Shown here: piece by piece, positions 16,093 to 25,278 of the stretch
How positions within the stretch are numbered: position 1 is the stretch's first letter
Layout: every line of letters starts with the position of its first letter
Assembly (NCBI GenBank): GCA_964343805.1
Contig: CAYFLR010000029.1
Span: 1 to 64,000 of the forward strand
DNA from: CAYFLR01 sp964343805
Lineage (GTDB): Bacteria > Bdellovibrionota_B > Oligoflexia > CAYFLR01
Direction of reading: 5' to 3'
Length of the DNA: 64,000 nt
Program-made: the position numbers and the translations under genes
Notes under the pieces: model-generated
Told to the model about the DNA's origin: nothing
Database searches by the model: none
Seen by the model: only the letters and a program-made list of their open reading frames with translations

Positions 16093-18280
16093 ATGAAACA
16101 AGGGATTGTAAGGCTGTCAGCCAAATATCATCTATTAATTATCCTCCTATTTTCATTTATGTCCGCAAGCATGGGATGGAATGGTCCGATTTATGCTCAG
16201 CAAAAGGAGGACTTTTTTGATAATCCTTATCTATTGTTATCACAAAAGGTTGAGGTGGAAAGCTTTGTGGAAAAGCGCCTGAGAAGGATTATAGATGGTC
16301 ATATTCGTTCTGAAGATTATTTTATCTATTCAGTGGTAGATATAGATAGAGAAAAGCTTTTTACCTCGGTGAGACAAGCTAGCAAGAAAAAAATGATTTT
16401 ACCCTTGTCGGGTTCCACTTTAAGCCCTGAAAAATTATGGAAAATGAAACAAAAAGATCTCAACTTTGATCAGATGTTGGGTTTCATAAGCGAACTCAAA
16501 GTTAACTTAGTTGTAAGTGATCAAGTGTCTTCTTCTCAGGTAGATGCTGTCAAACAAGCAGTATCTGATGTAATTGCCGTAGATGGTCTTAAATTAGAGG
16601 TGAAGAATTTCACTCCCAGTAAGCCGTTTGCGATGGAAGAGGAAGAGCCAGAAAAGAAGAAAAAAGACAAAGAGAAAGGCGAGCCTGAGATGGGCATGGG
16701 CATGGGAATGGGCATGCCATTTGGAGATGATAAGAAGAAGAAAGGTGGAGAAGATGAAGAGGGTAAGCCCTCTATGCAGAACTTAGATTTACTTGATCAT
16801 ATTCAAAATTTAGAAGCTGATATTAACACCGAGATGGATAAGTTGATCGAGAAGGGCGAAGAGTTGGGCGAAGATGGAGAGAGTGACCGTAAACAATACG
16901 ATTTCTTTCACAATTACGATTTTCTTTACTCCATTCAGTTTCCTTTGACAGCCTTGGTATTCGGATTAATTCTCTTCTTTATATCTCATCGTTACTTGAA
17001 GTTTAAGTATGCTGAGCTCGAAGTAGCTAAACCCACCGAAGATGGAGTGGCTGCGGGAGCAGCAGGAGTCGGTGGTGGAGGTTTAGCAGGACCAGGTGTG
17101 GAAGGTGATATAGCAGAAACAGATGCAGAACTTGAAGAAGAAGAGGGTGAAGAAAAAGAGCTCATAGACGAAGGTCCATCTATCCCAGTGGCTAATACAA
17201 TTACCAGGAATGACCCTGAAGTGGTATCCAACTTTGTTAAATTACTTTCTGATAATCCGAGTCGCTACACCCTTTCATCATGCGTGGAAGAGTTAATGGA
17301 AAAGGAAAATGGAAGTACTATGCTATTAGGTATGCTGAAGTTATTGGCTGCCAATAGAAGATTACTCATTTCTCTTCTTAGCGATAAAGTGGCAGGAAGA
17401 GTGGTAGAAAAAATGCGTGTAGGAATGGATGATCTGGCTTTTAACTATGAAACAGCCATCCAAACTATGCAGGACTTTATATCCAAATATGAATTAGAAA
17501 GAAAAGTGGTTCAAAGTTACGGATCGGATGAAGATCTGCTTGCTCTATCTAACTTGGATGATGGAACTCTTCTTCAATATATCTCTAAAGCTAAACCAAC
17601 AGATGGAGCTGTTTTACTCTCTCTCTTTAGTTCTAAGCGAGCTCAAGAAATTCTATCCAAATTATCAGGTGGGGTAAAAAGAGAAATTTACAAAGCATTT
17701 ACTAAGATTCAATCCTTTACTCCAAAAGTTGTTGGTCAGATATTGGCTAATCTACGTGAGTCTGTGGAAAGAACTGGAGTTCCAGTGGTTGATGGATCCA
17801 AATTTATCCTCAATATGTTGGAAGGAATGGAAGATGAAGATGCTAAGGAATTCATCAATTCTATTGATAATCAAGAATTGGCTGATGAACTTGCACGTAA
17901 CTTCATGACCGTGAGTGCAATCTTTAGAATGAAAGATGAAGCAGTTAAAATGCTCTTCGCTGAATTTNNNNNNNNNNAAAACTCTGGCTCACTTCCTTTA
18001 TGTGGCTGGTGAAAAGATTGCTAAGATTGTACTTGCGGTACAAAATCCAAGAAATGCAGCAATTATCAGCGATACATTAGCATCGCTCAGAGGTGCAACT
18101 AAAGGGAGAGGGGCTATCCGAACTCGTGCAGAGGAATCTAAGAGAATGGTTCTGGATCGACTTCGAGAAATGGTTCTTTCCAAAGAGGTTGTTTTAGCTG
18201 ATGAAGAAGTGAGACCTGACTCTTTTTATGATTCCGAAACAGGTGCAGGGGTTGAAGAAGAAGAGCAGGCTGCTGCTTAG
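16093..18280 (+). CDS. FliF-like / FliG-like membrane fusion protein, interrupted by an assembly gap
   Basis: About 727 residues once the gap is closed. A signal peptide (cleavage near IYAQ) is followed by a periplasmic domain whose segment VNLVVSDQVSSSQVDAVKQA...VEVKNF-like at about 138-178 resembles the ring-building motif of the MS-ring protein FliF. Then come a Met/Gly and acid-rich linker (about 195-260), a TM at about 283-303, an acidic linker and a FliG-like region from about 373 to the end. FliF makes the MS ring and FliG binds its cytoplasmic tail, so the fusion would give a membrane ring with built-in torque subunits (inference). The paralogue at 10643 reads EFDPKTIAHF where this one reads EF-gap-KTLAHF, so the missing bases most likely encode Asp-Pro. 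A TTGACA at 16050-16055 precedes the gene, but no good -10 goes with it. Confidence 0.85.
17968..17977. other. Assembly gap (10 N) inside the FliF/FliG-like gene; real length probably 6 bases
   Basis: The gap starts at a codon boundary after GAATTT and the correct downstream frame begins with AAA immediately after it. The length must therefore be a multiple of 3, and the paralogue predicts two residues (Asp-Pro). Confidence 0.85.
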
Positions 18281-18855
18281 TTCTTGCCGTGCTTAGTTTG
18301 TTCTAAAAATTCAATGTAGTATTTATTATTAGGTGTCAGGTCCAATGCTTTTTGCACATTGCGGGCTGCCACCTTGGAGTTATTTTTTAAGAGATCTATT
18401 TGGGCTTGATGAATATGAACCGCTGCAATATAAGAGAACTCTTTTTTTAATTTGGTTAGCTTTTGTTGAGCTTTAGATATATTTTTTTTGGCAATTTCTT
18501 GTTGAACTTCATAAAGTGCTGAGGTCAATTTTTGCAGTTTAGTATAGAAGGTTTCTCTTTCGGAAAGGAGAACCGTTTGCTCTTCACCAGGGTTAAAACT
18601 AACTGGAAAAAGAAGGAAGGTAGGCAACACACCCTTTTGTTCTATTTTTAATTTAACCATTTTTTCAGAAGTATTTTTTAGGACCTGACGTGTTAAGTTC
18701 GTGGGGAGGGCTCCCACTTTCTTGTAGGAGGCTGATTTTTTATCGTAAGCAAATAATTCTGCCCCAGGAGGATTGCTATTTAGATAGGTATAATTGGTAC
18801 AGTTTGCAAATCCAAGAGTTACAATTACTAGGCAGATGTAGAGTGTTTTATTCAT
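18277..18855 (-). CDS. PEGA/TPR-like lipoprotein (paralogue of 6002-6586)
   Basis: 192 residues. The signal peptide has lipobox FANC. A PEGA-like segment (YLNSNPPGAELFAYDKKSA...YKKVG) is followed by a helical C-terminus ending in a TPR-like unit (AARNVQKALDLTPNNKYY). It is last of three minus-strand genes after the LysM lipoprotein and the 1008-residue TPR protein. Its stop overlaps the stop of the FliF/FliG-like gene by 4 bp. Function unknown. That one paralogue lies near the chemosensory operon and one near the motor locus suggests a common machine. Confidence 0.78.
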   Translation of the reverse strand: MNKTLYICLVIVTLGFANCTNYTYLNSNPPGAELFAYDKKSASYKKVGALPTNLTRQVLKNTSEKMVKLKIEQKGVLPTFLLFPVSFNPGEEQTVLLSERETFYTKLQKLTSALYEVQQEIAKKNISKAQQKLTKLKKEFSYIAAVHIHQAQIDLLKNNSKVAARNVQKALDLTPNNKYYIEFLEQTKHGKN

Positions 18856-18867
18856 AAATCTATTCCT

Positions 18868-21800
18868 TTATTTCAGCCCTGCTAAGGGAAGTAAATCTAG
18901 TGTATTGGTATGAAAAACTCGGTGAGAGGGAAGCAAATATTGATCTATCGACTTATTTCCTGTGGTGTTAGCAGCAGCATAGAAAATTTCCATGACCATA
19001 TTGAAGGGAAGCAAGATGTCTTTGTAGTAGGCATTGGCTTTTTGAATATGAAAATTGGCTTTCTTTTTGTAGTCTAATGCCACATCTGCTTCACTATCTG
19101 GACTGGGTTCGAATTTATAAAACTCACGATGCTTCTTGGGGTTTTTTAAATCACTCATCAAACTGGCAATGTATAAAGAGTGGTACATTTGATAGAGTGC
19201 CAGATTAGATAGTGCAGCAAATTTGCGGTTTTTATTTAGAACTTCTGCCTGCATAAAGTGCTCAGTGGCGGCTTTGATCTTCTCTTCTATTTTGGCAAAC
19301 CCTCCCTTTTCTGAAATATTAAAATTTTTCAGGTCTTTTTTGAATTGCTGATAAATATGATATCCAATGTTGTAATGAGCTTCCGCCACCAGATCCATAT
19401 TATTTTTAATCAAGTCTTCCGAGGTTTTAGTGATTTCCTTATAAAAATTGACTGATTCTTCTATGAATTCATATTTCTTTGCATAACGGGCGGCATGTTT
19501 CTGGATGTCTAGTTTTATGGCTATATCTTCAATGCTAGCTATATTTTCTTGATAGAGTTTGAGCCCAGCAGGAGCTTGATTCAGCTTGGCTAGATTTTCT
19601 GCAATTCTTCTTTTTACATCGGGAACGTTAGGCTCTTCGGGAAAAGCTTCAATATAGCTAGTGTAGTTCTTATTTGCTTGGGTGAAATTATTTTGTATTT
19701 CCCTAATTTCTCCGGCAAATAGGACGCCTGACTTTGCGGTTCCAGTGTCATTAAATTCCTTAAAAAGTTGTTCGTAAGCGTTGGCCACCTGGGGTAAAAG
19801 AAAAAGACTTTCGTATAGAGAGCTCACTAGCATAAGATGATCTTTTCGCTCGTCACTGGCCAGTGGGAGGTAAGGAGTGTATAAATTATAATAATAGAGA
19901 GCCTTTTTAAACTCTTCCACCGCCAGATATTTATCCCCCGCTACTTTATAGGCGATTTCAATGGCCGGTGATTTGGGATTCTTTTTTAGAAAATTTTGAA
20001 TTTCTTTCACTTGGACTGGTGGTTCTTTATCTGAGCCTTCAATAATTCTGAGTACGGCCGTATCATAGTCTCTTCTTAGCAAGCGTGGGGTATAATTATA
20101 GGGCAGAACTTTTCTTTTGATATATAATCTGGCTACATTTCTTAAATCTTTCCATCGAACATTTTGATTTAATCTACTTAGAATAATAGTGGCACAGCGT
20201 TTCATAAATCGAGGAGACTGATGATTTACAATAAATCCTTGGAGTCTTTTGATAGATTCATCAATGTCCCCAGCTTGGATAATGATGATTCCTGATTTCA
20301 TCCTTCCTAACGCAGCTTGCGGTGATTTGGGACGCTTTTGACTTAACTGGTCATACAGCTGTATCAATAACCTTCGGTCACTTTCGATGGGGATGACATT
20401 TGCGCTGTCAATATCTTCGGGACGTAAGAAGGCAATCTTGGTTGCCACTTCTAAATCCTTAATAGCCCAAAGAGTATACTGCTCCCACTGTTTCAAGGGG
20501 GCAAATTTTCTGGCTCTTACGTAATAAAAAGCGGATGTTTTAAATTTCCTTTTTTCTGAAAAGTATTTAGCTACTTTGGTATAATGATGGACTTTTATTT
20601 TATTGCCAACGTTTTGAAAGGTGTCGAGGAAGGCCACAATAGTTCTGATATAGTCATAGTAATGAGTTTTTGAATTTCTTAGCGAGTCAAAATATACGAG
20701 TAAGTCTCTTCGAATATGAGTGATATAATTCCCCAGTTTCGGATACATCAAAAACCATTCTGAATTTGGATTATAGAGTCGCATGAGCTCTAGGTATCTG
20801 TTGATAGCTTGCTTCCGGCCAATTCTTAGGGCACTTGATATTATTTGGTATTGTATCGCTGGGGCAATTTCATGCTTTTCTATTCTTTTGCGCAATATTT
20901 CAAAAAGGTATTCTGCTCGGCTATAATTTTTTTTCTTAAAGGTTGTAACACCAACACTGTGTAAAACATCGTTATAGTAGTGGGGTTTCGCAGGCTTTTT
21001 ATCAAGAAAGTACTTTTTAGCGAAAGATAAGCTTCCTTCTTTTAAGGCAATTTTATGCGCTTTATCATCAATGGTTCGAATCATGATTCTGCGACTTATT
21101 TTTTCGAGAGCGTCACTGGAAAGGGAGGGTATCCAAGATAAAATGTGTTTGAAATCTTCTAAAGAAGGTCTGCTTTTAGAAAGAAAAGTAAAGAGGGGGC
21201 TAAACAGAAAATAATCGAGTTCAGCAGGTTTGATGCTCTTAAAAAGCTTTTGATAAAAAGAGATTTTATCGATTTGTACATAATACGCCATCATTGGCTC
21301 TTTAATTTGCATAGCCAATTGACTCCGAAGGTGCTTCTTAACCAACCTCCAACTGAGTTTCATTGCTCGATTATTGTCTGAGATGAAAAAATGGAGTAGC
21401 GCTGCTTTGTAAAGAGTGAAGGGGGATTTGGAAGAGGTATTGGTAAGAATATAGAGCTTTCTTAAAGACTGAGCCAAACCGTTGCTCACAAATTCAAAAT
21501 TTTTACTCTGCTGTTCTAATTGAACTTGAAAGAAAGGGAGATAATACACAAAGGAGTGTTCATAGAGTGTCACCAGTTCCTTCAGGAGTTTTATTTTATT
21601 GGGCTTTGCGCTGGTTTTCTTCAGGGATTTTTCTAATTTTGTTATGGATTCTTCTCGGTCTTTCTGGTCATCTAAATCCATATCAGAAGTATAATCAGAG
21701 AGAACCTCTTTAAGGTGAAGAATGGAAATGGCTTGAGAGAGTGGACGCCATGGTGGCAGAGGGATAATTTTTTTTAAGTAATTAACCTTTAGTTCTTTTG

Positions 21801-21894
21801 GTCCAGGTGTGGATTTATTTTTAGCAGCTAGTAAAAAGTTTGAGCAGTTTACAGCTATCAGCAACAAAAAGGTAATTTGAATTATTTTTTTCAT
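18868..21894 (-). CDS. Very large secreted TPR-type protein
   Basis: 1008 residues. The signal peptide could be type I (near LLAA, about 24) or a weak lipobox (AVNC). The rest is almost entirely helical repeats, some clearly TPR-like (EFKKALYYYNLYTPYLPLAS, NFTQANKNYTSYIEAFPEEP, EFIEESVNFYKEI). No catalytic motif was seen. The start overlaps the end of the LysM lipoprotein gene by 4 bp (ATGA), so the two are translationally coupled. Size and composition fit a periplasmic scaffold spanning between the membranes. Large TPR proteins occur in gliding machines of myxobacteria, but no specific homology is claimed. Confidence 0.8.
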   Translation of the reverse strand: MKKIIQITFLLLIAVNCSNFLLAAKNKSTPGPKELKVNYLKKIIPLPPWRPLSQAISILHLKEVLSDYTSDMDLDDQKDREESITKLEKSLKKTSAKPNKIKLLKELVTLYEHSFVYYLPFFQVQLEQQSKNFEFVSNGLAQSLRKLYILTNTSSKSPFTLYKAALLHFFISDNNRAMKLSWRLVKKHLRSQLAMQIKEPMMAYYVQIDKISFYQKLFKSIKPAELDYFLFSPLFTFLSKSRPSLEDFKHILSWIPSLSSDALEKISRRIMIRTIDDKAHKIALKEGSLSFAKKYFLDKKPAKPHYYNDVLHSVGVTTFKKKNYSRAEYLFEILRKRIEKHEIAPAIQYQIISSALRIGRKQAINRYLELMRLYNPNSEWFLMYPKLGNYITHIRRDLLVYFDSLRNSKTHYYDYIRTIVAFLDTFQNVGNKIKVHHYTKVAKYFSEKRKFKTSAFYYVRARKFAPLKQWEQYTLWAIKDLEVATKIAFLRPEDIDSANVIPIESDRRLLIQLYDQLSQKRPKSPQAALGRMKSGIIIIQAGDIDESIKRLQGFIVNHQSPRFMKRCATIILSRLNQNVRWKDLRNVARLYIKRKVLPYNYTPRLLRRDYDTAVLRIIEGSDKEPPVQVKEIQNFLKKNPKSPAIEIAYKVAGDKYLAVEEFKKALYYYNLYTPYLPLASDERKDHLMLVSSLYESLFLLPQVANAYEQLFKEFNDTGTAKSGVLFAGEIREIQNNFTQANKNYTSYIEAFPEEPNVPDVKRRIAENLAKLNQAPAGLKLYQENIASIEDIAIKLDIQKHAARYAKKYEFIEESVNFYKEITKTSEDLIKNNMDLVAEAHYNIGYHIYQQFKKDLKNFNISEKGGFAKIEEKIKAATEHFMQAEVLNKNRKFAALSNLALYQMYHSLYIASLMSDLKNPKKHREFYKFEPSPDSEADVALDYKKKANFHIQKANAYYKDILLPFNMVMEIFYAAANTTGNKSIDQYLLPSHRVFHTNTLDLLPLAGLK

Positions 21895-22448
21895 TGTCTC
21901 TTAGCCTTTGGTAAAAGGTCTCTATAGTAAATTTTCATTCCTACTTCCAAAAAGTCTGGATCTTTTCTCCAGTTACTTTTTTTATTCCTCACAAAAAGTT
22001 CAGGCCACCTTCGTCCGTTTCCAAGTAATTTTTTGGCTATGGTAAAGAGAGTGTCTCTTTTTCTTACAATATAATAATTTAATTTACGGGGGGCTGGCTT
22101 CTCCACTTCTGAGGGAGGGGGGGGCAGTGGTTCTATGATTTCCTTCTCTTTCGTGACGGAATTAAGAACGATCGGTTTTTTTTGAAAGGCTAAGTAAAAA
22201 TCTCTAGTTCCTTTACTTTCATATTCCAGCGACTTTTCTAAAACTTCAGGACTTGGAGCTGCTTCAGCTTTGGTTTCAGGTTCTTTAGCTGGTTTGTGAA
22301 TATCTGGTTTGAATTCTTTAAGCGGTATATAAAGATTATAACCTGGTTGAATTGCTACAAGTGGGGGTTTTTTAGGGACACAAGACAGAGATAGGACTGA
22401 AATTAGAGGGGTAATAATTAAAAAGTAATGTGAGAGTCGCAATCCCAT
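21891..22448 (-). CDS. LysM-domain lipoprotein
   Basis: 185 residues. Signal peptide with lipobox SLSC (Cys at about 23), a Pro/Glu/Lys-rich linker (about 45-122) and a C-terminal LysM domain (about 124-178) with YYIVRKRDTLFTIAKKLLGN and a closing VGMKIYY. LysM binds peptidoglycan, so the protein tethers a membrane-anchored complex to the wall. It is first in the operon with the 1008-residue TPR protein and the PEGA/TPR lipoprotein. Confidence 0.87.
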   Translation of the reverse strand: MGLRLSHYFLIITPLISVLSLSCVPKKPPLVAIQPGYNLYIPLKEFKPDIHKPAKEPETKAEAAPSPEVLEKSLEYESKGTRDFYLAFQKKPIVLNSVTKEKEIIEPLPPPPSEVEKPAPRKLNYYIVRKRDTLFTIAKKLLGNGRRWPELFVRNKKSNWRKDPDFLEVGMKIYYRDLLPKAKRQ

Positions 22449-22631
22449 ACCCTATTCAATGTTTAAGCAATTGATTCCAGGAGATTCTATCGTAATCGAG
22501 GGGGCTGTGTCAATTTCCCGAATAAATTGGCTTCAAGATAGCCAGGACAGCCAAGATTTGATAATATATAAGTAGATCACATCCAAAAAATAGCTAAAAG
22601 TGCTCTTCCATTTCAAAAAGGGGTTGAAATA
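22449..22631. promoter_or_regulatory. Divergent intergenic region (183 bp)
   Basis: It separates the LysM/TPR operon (minus) from the lipoprotein gene at 22632 (plus) and must carry promoters for both. No motif could be assigned with confidence and no hairpin terminator is seen. Confidence 0.4.
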
Positions 22632-24507
22632 ATGGGACTCTTTACTTTTTTTAGCCAAATAGGGCTTATTATATTTTTATCCACTTTACTAGGCTGTAAC
22701 TTCTTTGAAACAAGAGAAACCAAGGAATATGAAACCACGGGTGATGATGATAACCTATTGGCAGGACAATCACCCTCAACTAATCCACCAGCACCTAGCA
22801 ATGGTCAAGGGAATGAAAGTGGGAGTTTGGTGGGGGCTGAGCCCGAAGATGCTATTGTGAACGTATTAAAACCAGAAGAAAAAGGTATATTAGAACCGCT
22901 GACCTACGAAGAATTGCTGGCATCTCCATTAGAATACACCTATCCACCAGATGAGAACGAGATGGCAAAAACCATCCAAGCACTGGATGATTTTTATTGG
23001 GTTGCCCCAAATAGTAAGCCCCAAAAACCATTTGATTTTTGTCTTGAAGGAATGGCGGATCAACTTCGTTATCGGGCTACTTCATCTCCTGGTGTTTATG
23101 TTATTGAGGCTAGAGTCTCTTTTAATCATTGTCTACGTTACCTCCATGAGGAAATGACTAAACTAGATCCACAGTATAAGGATAGTGTCTTTGAGCAAGG
23201 GCTTGGAATGATGTGGACATACAGGGAATGGCAGCCTGAAGAGGATGAGGAGTTTAAAAGTATAGAAGGAAAGAGTCTTGGAGAGATAAAACCTTTAACT
23301 ATTAGGAACTATAAGGGAAAATACAAAGATAGTACTTTAGTTTCCTATACTTTTTCCGCTATTAAGGACCAANNNNNNNNNNTTCATCGTGGATTTTAGA
23401 AGGCATTTTGTTACCTCAAAAAAAGATGGCAGTGCCTGCGAAACATTGGGTATTAGTGAGGATGATGAGCGTATTGTAGGTGTTGAAAGAGAAGAAGGTG
23501 AACAATTTAGAGAGGTTAATTGTTCAAGGCTTCAAATGGTTCAGTTTGGCTTAAATAGTGATGTAAAACCTGTAATGCTCACTGCTGTGGATGAATATGG
23601 TGTTATAAATAAGGTTAAAATGGATGGAAGTCAGGAAAAGGGTGTATTACCCATTCTAGGAGAGAGTAAGTTTAAAAGAAATAATATTATTGGTAGTTTG
23701 AGTTATAGAGGAACAGATAATCCACCCCTAATGAAGATTGAAGGTGATAAACTAGATGAAGTTGTTGGTATTTTCAAGTATGAGAGTTCATATCTAATTA
23801 AAGATGTATTGTATAGTACTGATGAGATGGATGATATAGTTAAGAGAATAAAGCTGGTGAGAGAGCCGGGGTCCTATCGTCATGCTTTTAAATTGATATT
23901 TGACCTTTCTGAAGTAACAGAAGAGGAAAAGCAAGACTTGAGGCTTTTTACCAAGCTTCCAACAGAGGCTGAGTTTGTAATTGAGGATTGGGATCGCCCC
24001 AGCATATTGATTGATCGAGATATCATTGTAGAATACAAAATCGAGAAAGGGAGAAGTCAAAGTTCGGTCCAGCAAGCAGTGTATCAGGTGAAATACTTTC
24101 CTCTTCCTGAAATTACCTTAGCAGAAGATGCCAAAAGTCTTCATATTAATGACTTAGTCTATCAAAGAGGGGATTGTCAGCAAGGTACGGGGAATAATGT
24201 CCTTATATCTATGTCTGCTCAACCTTCTCCCTACAGTGGTAAATTGAAATTAGAATTATTGATACAGCCGCAAGAGGAACAGTTGTTATATGAATCGGTT
24301 CCGGCCAAGATTTTTGTTGGTCCTCCTGAAATGATCACTCAAAATACCTATTTTGGGACTTGTGACATTACCTTAAATGAGTGGGATATAGAAAAATCCG
24401 CTCAATTATCTTGTAAAGGTTTTGAACCAGCGGCTTCCAATGCCTTAGACCTGTTTAATACCCCTATAGATATTGATTTTTTCTTTACATGTGATATGCA
24501 GTACTGA
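22632..24507 (+). CDS. Lipoprotein of unknown function, interrupted by an assembly gap
   Basis: About 620 residues when joined. The signal peptide has a clear lipobox TLLGC (Cys at about 22). A low-complexity Asp/Ser/Pro/Asn linker (about 35-75) follows, then a mostly beta-rich body with scattered cysteines. The N-run at 23373-23382 splits it: the left half ends ...TFSAIKDQ and the right half resumes FIVDFRRHFVTSKKDG. The gap must be a multiple of 3 to join them. No family was recognised. It stands alone between the envelope operon and the menaquinone operon. Confidence 0.7.
23373..23382. other. Assembly gap (10 N) inside the lipoprotein gene
   Basis: The gap starts on a codon boundary and the downstream open frame begins immediately after it (TTC ATC GTG GAT), so the real length is a multiple of 3. 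Confidence 0.85.
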
Positions 24508-24546
24508 TCAAGTGGAGTGACTTAAATCCAGGTGTAAGGAAATAAT

Positions 24547-25278
24547 TTGAGTCGGACAAACTTTGTTCGGTATGAGACGCAATCACCACGTGATGTTCAA
24601 TCTCTTTTTAACCGTATTGCTAAACGATATGATTTATTGAATCGCTTGCTATCCTTTGGGCAGGATGTTTATTGGCGTATCAAAGTGTCTAGTTTTGTCC
24701 CCAAAACCCCTCAACTTAAAGTGCTAGATTTAGCCACTGGAACAGCAGATTTAGCCCTCTTTTTAGTGGAAAAGTGTAGTAATATTAGTAGGGTAGTGGG
24801 GGTTGATGTGGCTGAGCAGATGCTAGCTATCGGGAATCAAAAGATAAAAGAGAGGGGATTGTCAGATCAAATTAACCTGCAACAGGGAGATGCTACTCAA
24901 CTGACGCACTCTCCTAACTCCTTTGATGTTTGCACCATTGCTTTTGGTATCAGAAATATGCCTGATGTTTCGGCGGCTCTGAATGAGATGTACCGTGTTT
25001 TAAATCCAGGGGGTAGAGTCCTTATCCTAGAATTCAGTCAACCAGCTAACAGTTGGCTTCGATATCTCTACCTCTTTTATTTACGGCACATTCTTCCTCC
25101 AGTCGGTTCTTGGCTTTCGAGAGACAGTGATGCCTATAGATATCTCAATCGAACTATAGAGTCTTTTCCCTATGGAGATGACTTCTGCCATTTAATGAGG
25201 AATGCCCATTTTTCTGAAGTGAAAGCTTACCCAATGACAATGGGGGTTGTGACTTTGTATTACGGAATTAAGCAATGA
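24547..25278 (+). CDS. menG: Demethylmenaquinone C-methyltransferase (UbiE/MenG)
   Basis: 243 residues. SAM-dependent enzyme that carries out the last step of menaquinone synthesis. Visible are the UbiE N-terminus FNRIAKRYDLLNRLLSFGQD, the SAM-binding motif I VLDLATGTADLAL (about 60), and the UbiE motifs FGIRNMPD and RVLILEFSQP. The start is TTG at 24547 after AAGGAA, and the family N-terminus begins a few residues later. It opens the men operon and overlaps menF by 4 bp (ATGA). UbiE can also serve ubiquinone, but the men genes downstream point to menaquinone. Confidence 0.95.
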   Translation: MSRTNFVRYETQSPRDVQSLFNRIAKRYDLLNRLLSFGQDVYWRIKVSSFVPKTPQLKVLDLATGTADLALFLVEKCSNISRVVGVDVAEQMLAIGNQKIKERGLSDQINLQQGDATQLTHSPNSFDVCTIAFGIRNMPDVSAALNEMYRVLNPGGRVLILEFSQPANSWLRYLYLFYLRHILPPVGSWLSRDSDAYRYLNRTIESFPYGDDFCHLMRNAHFSEVKAYPMTMGVVTLYYGIKQ

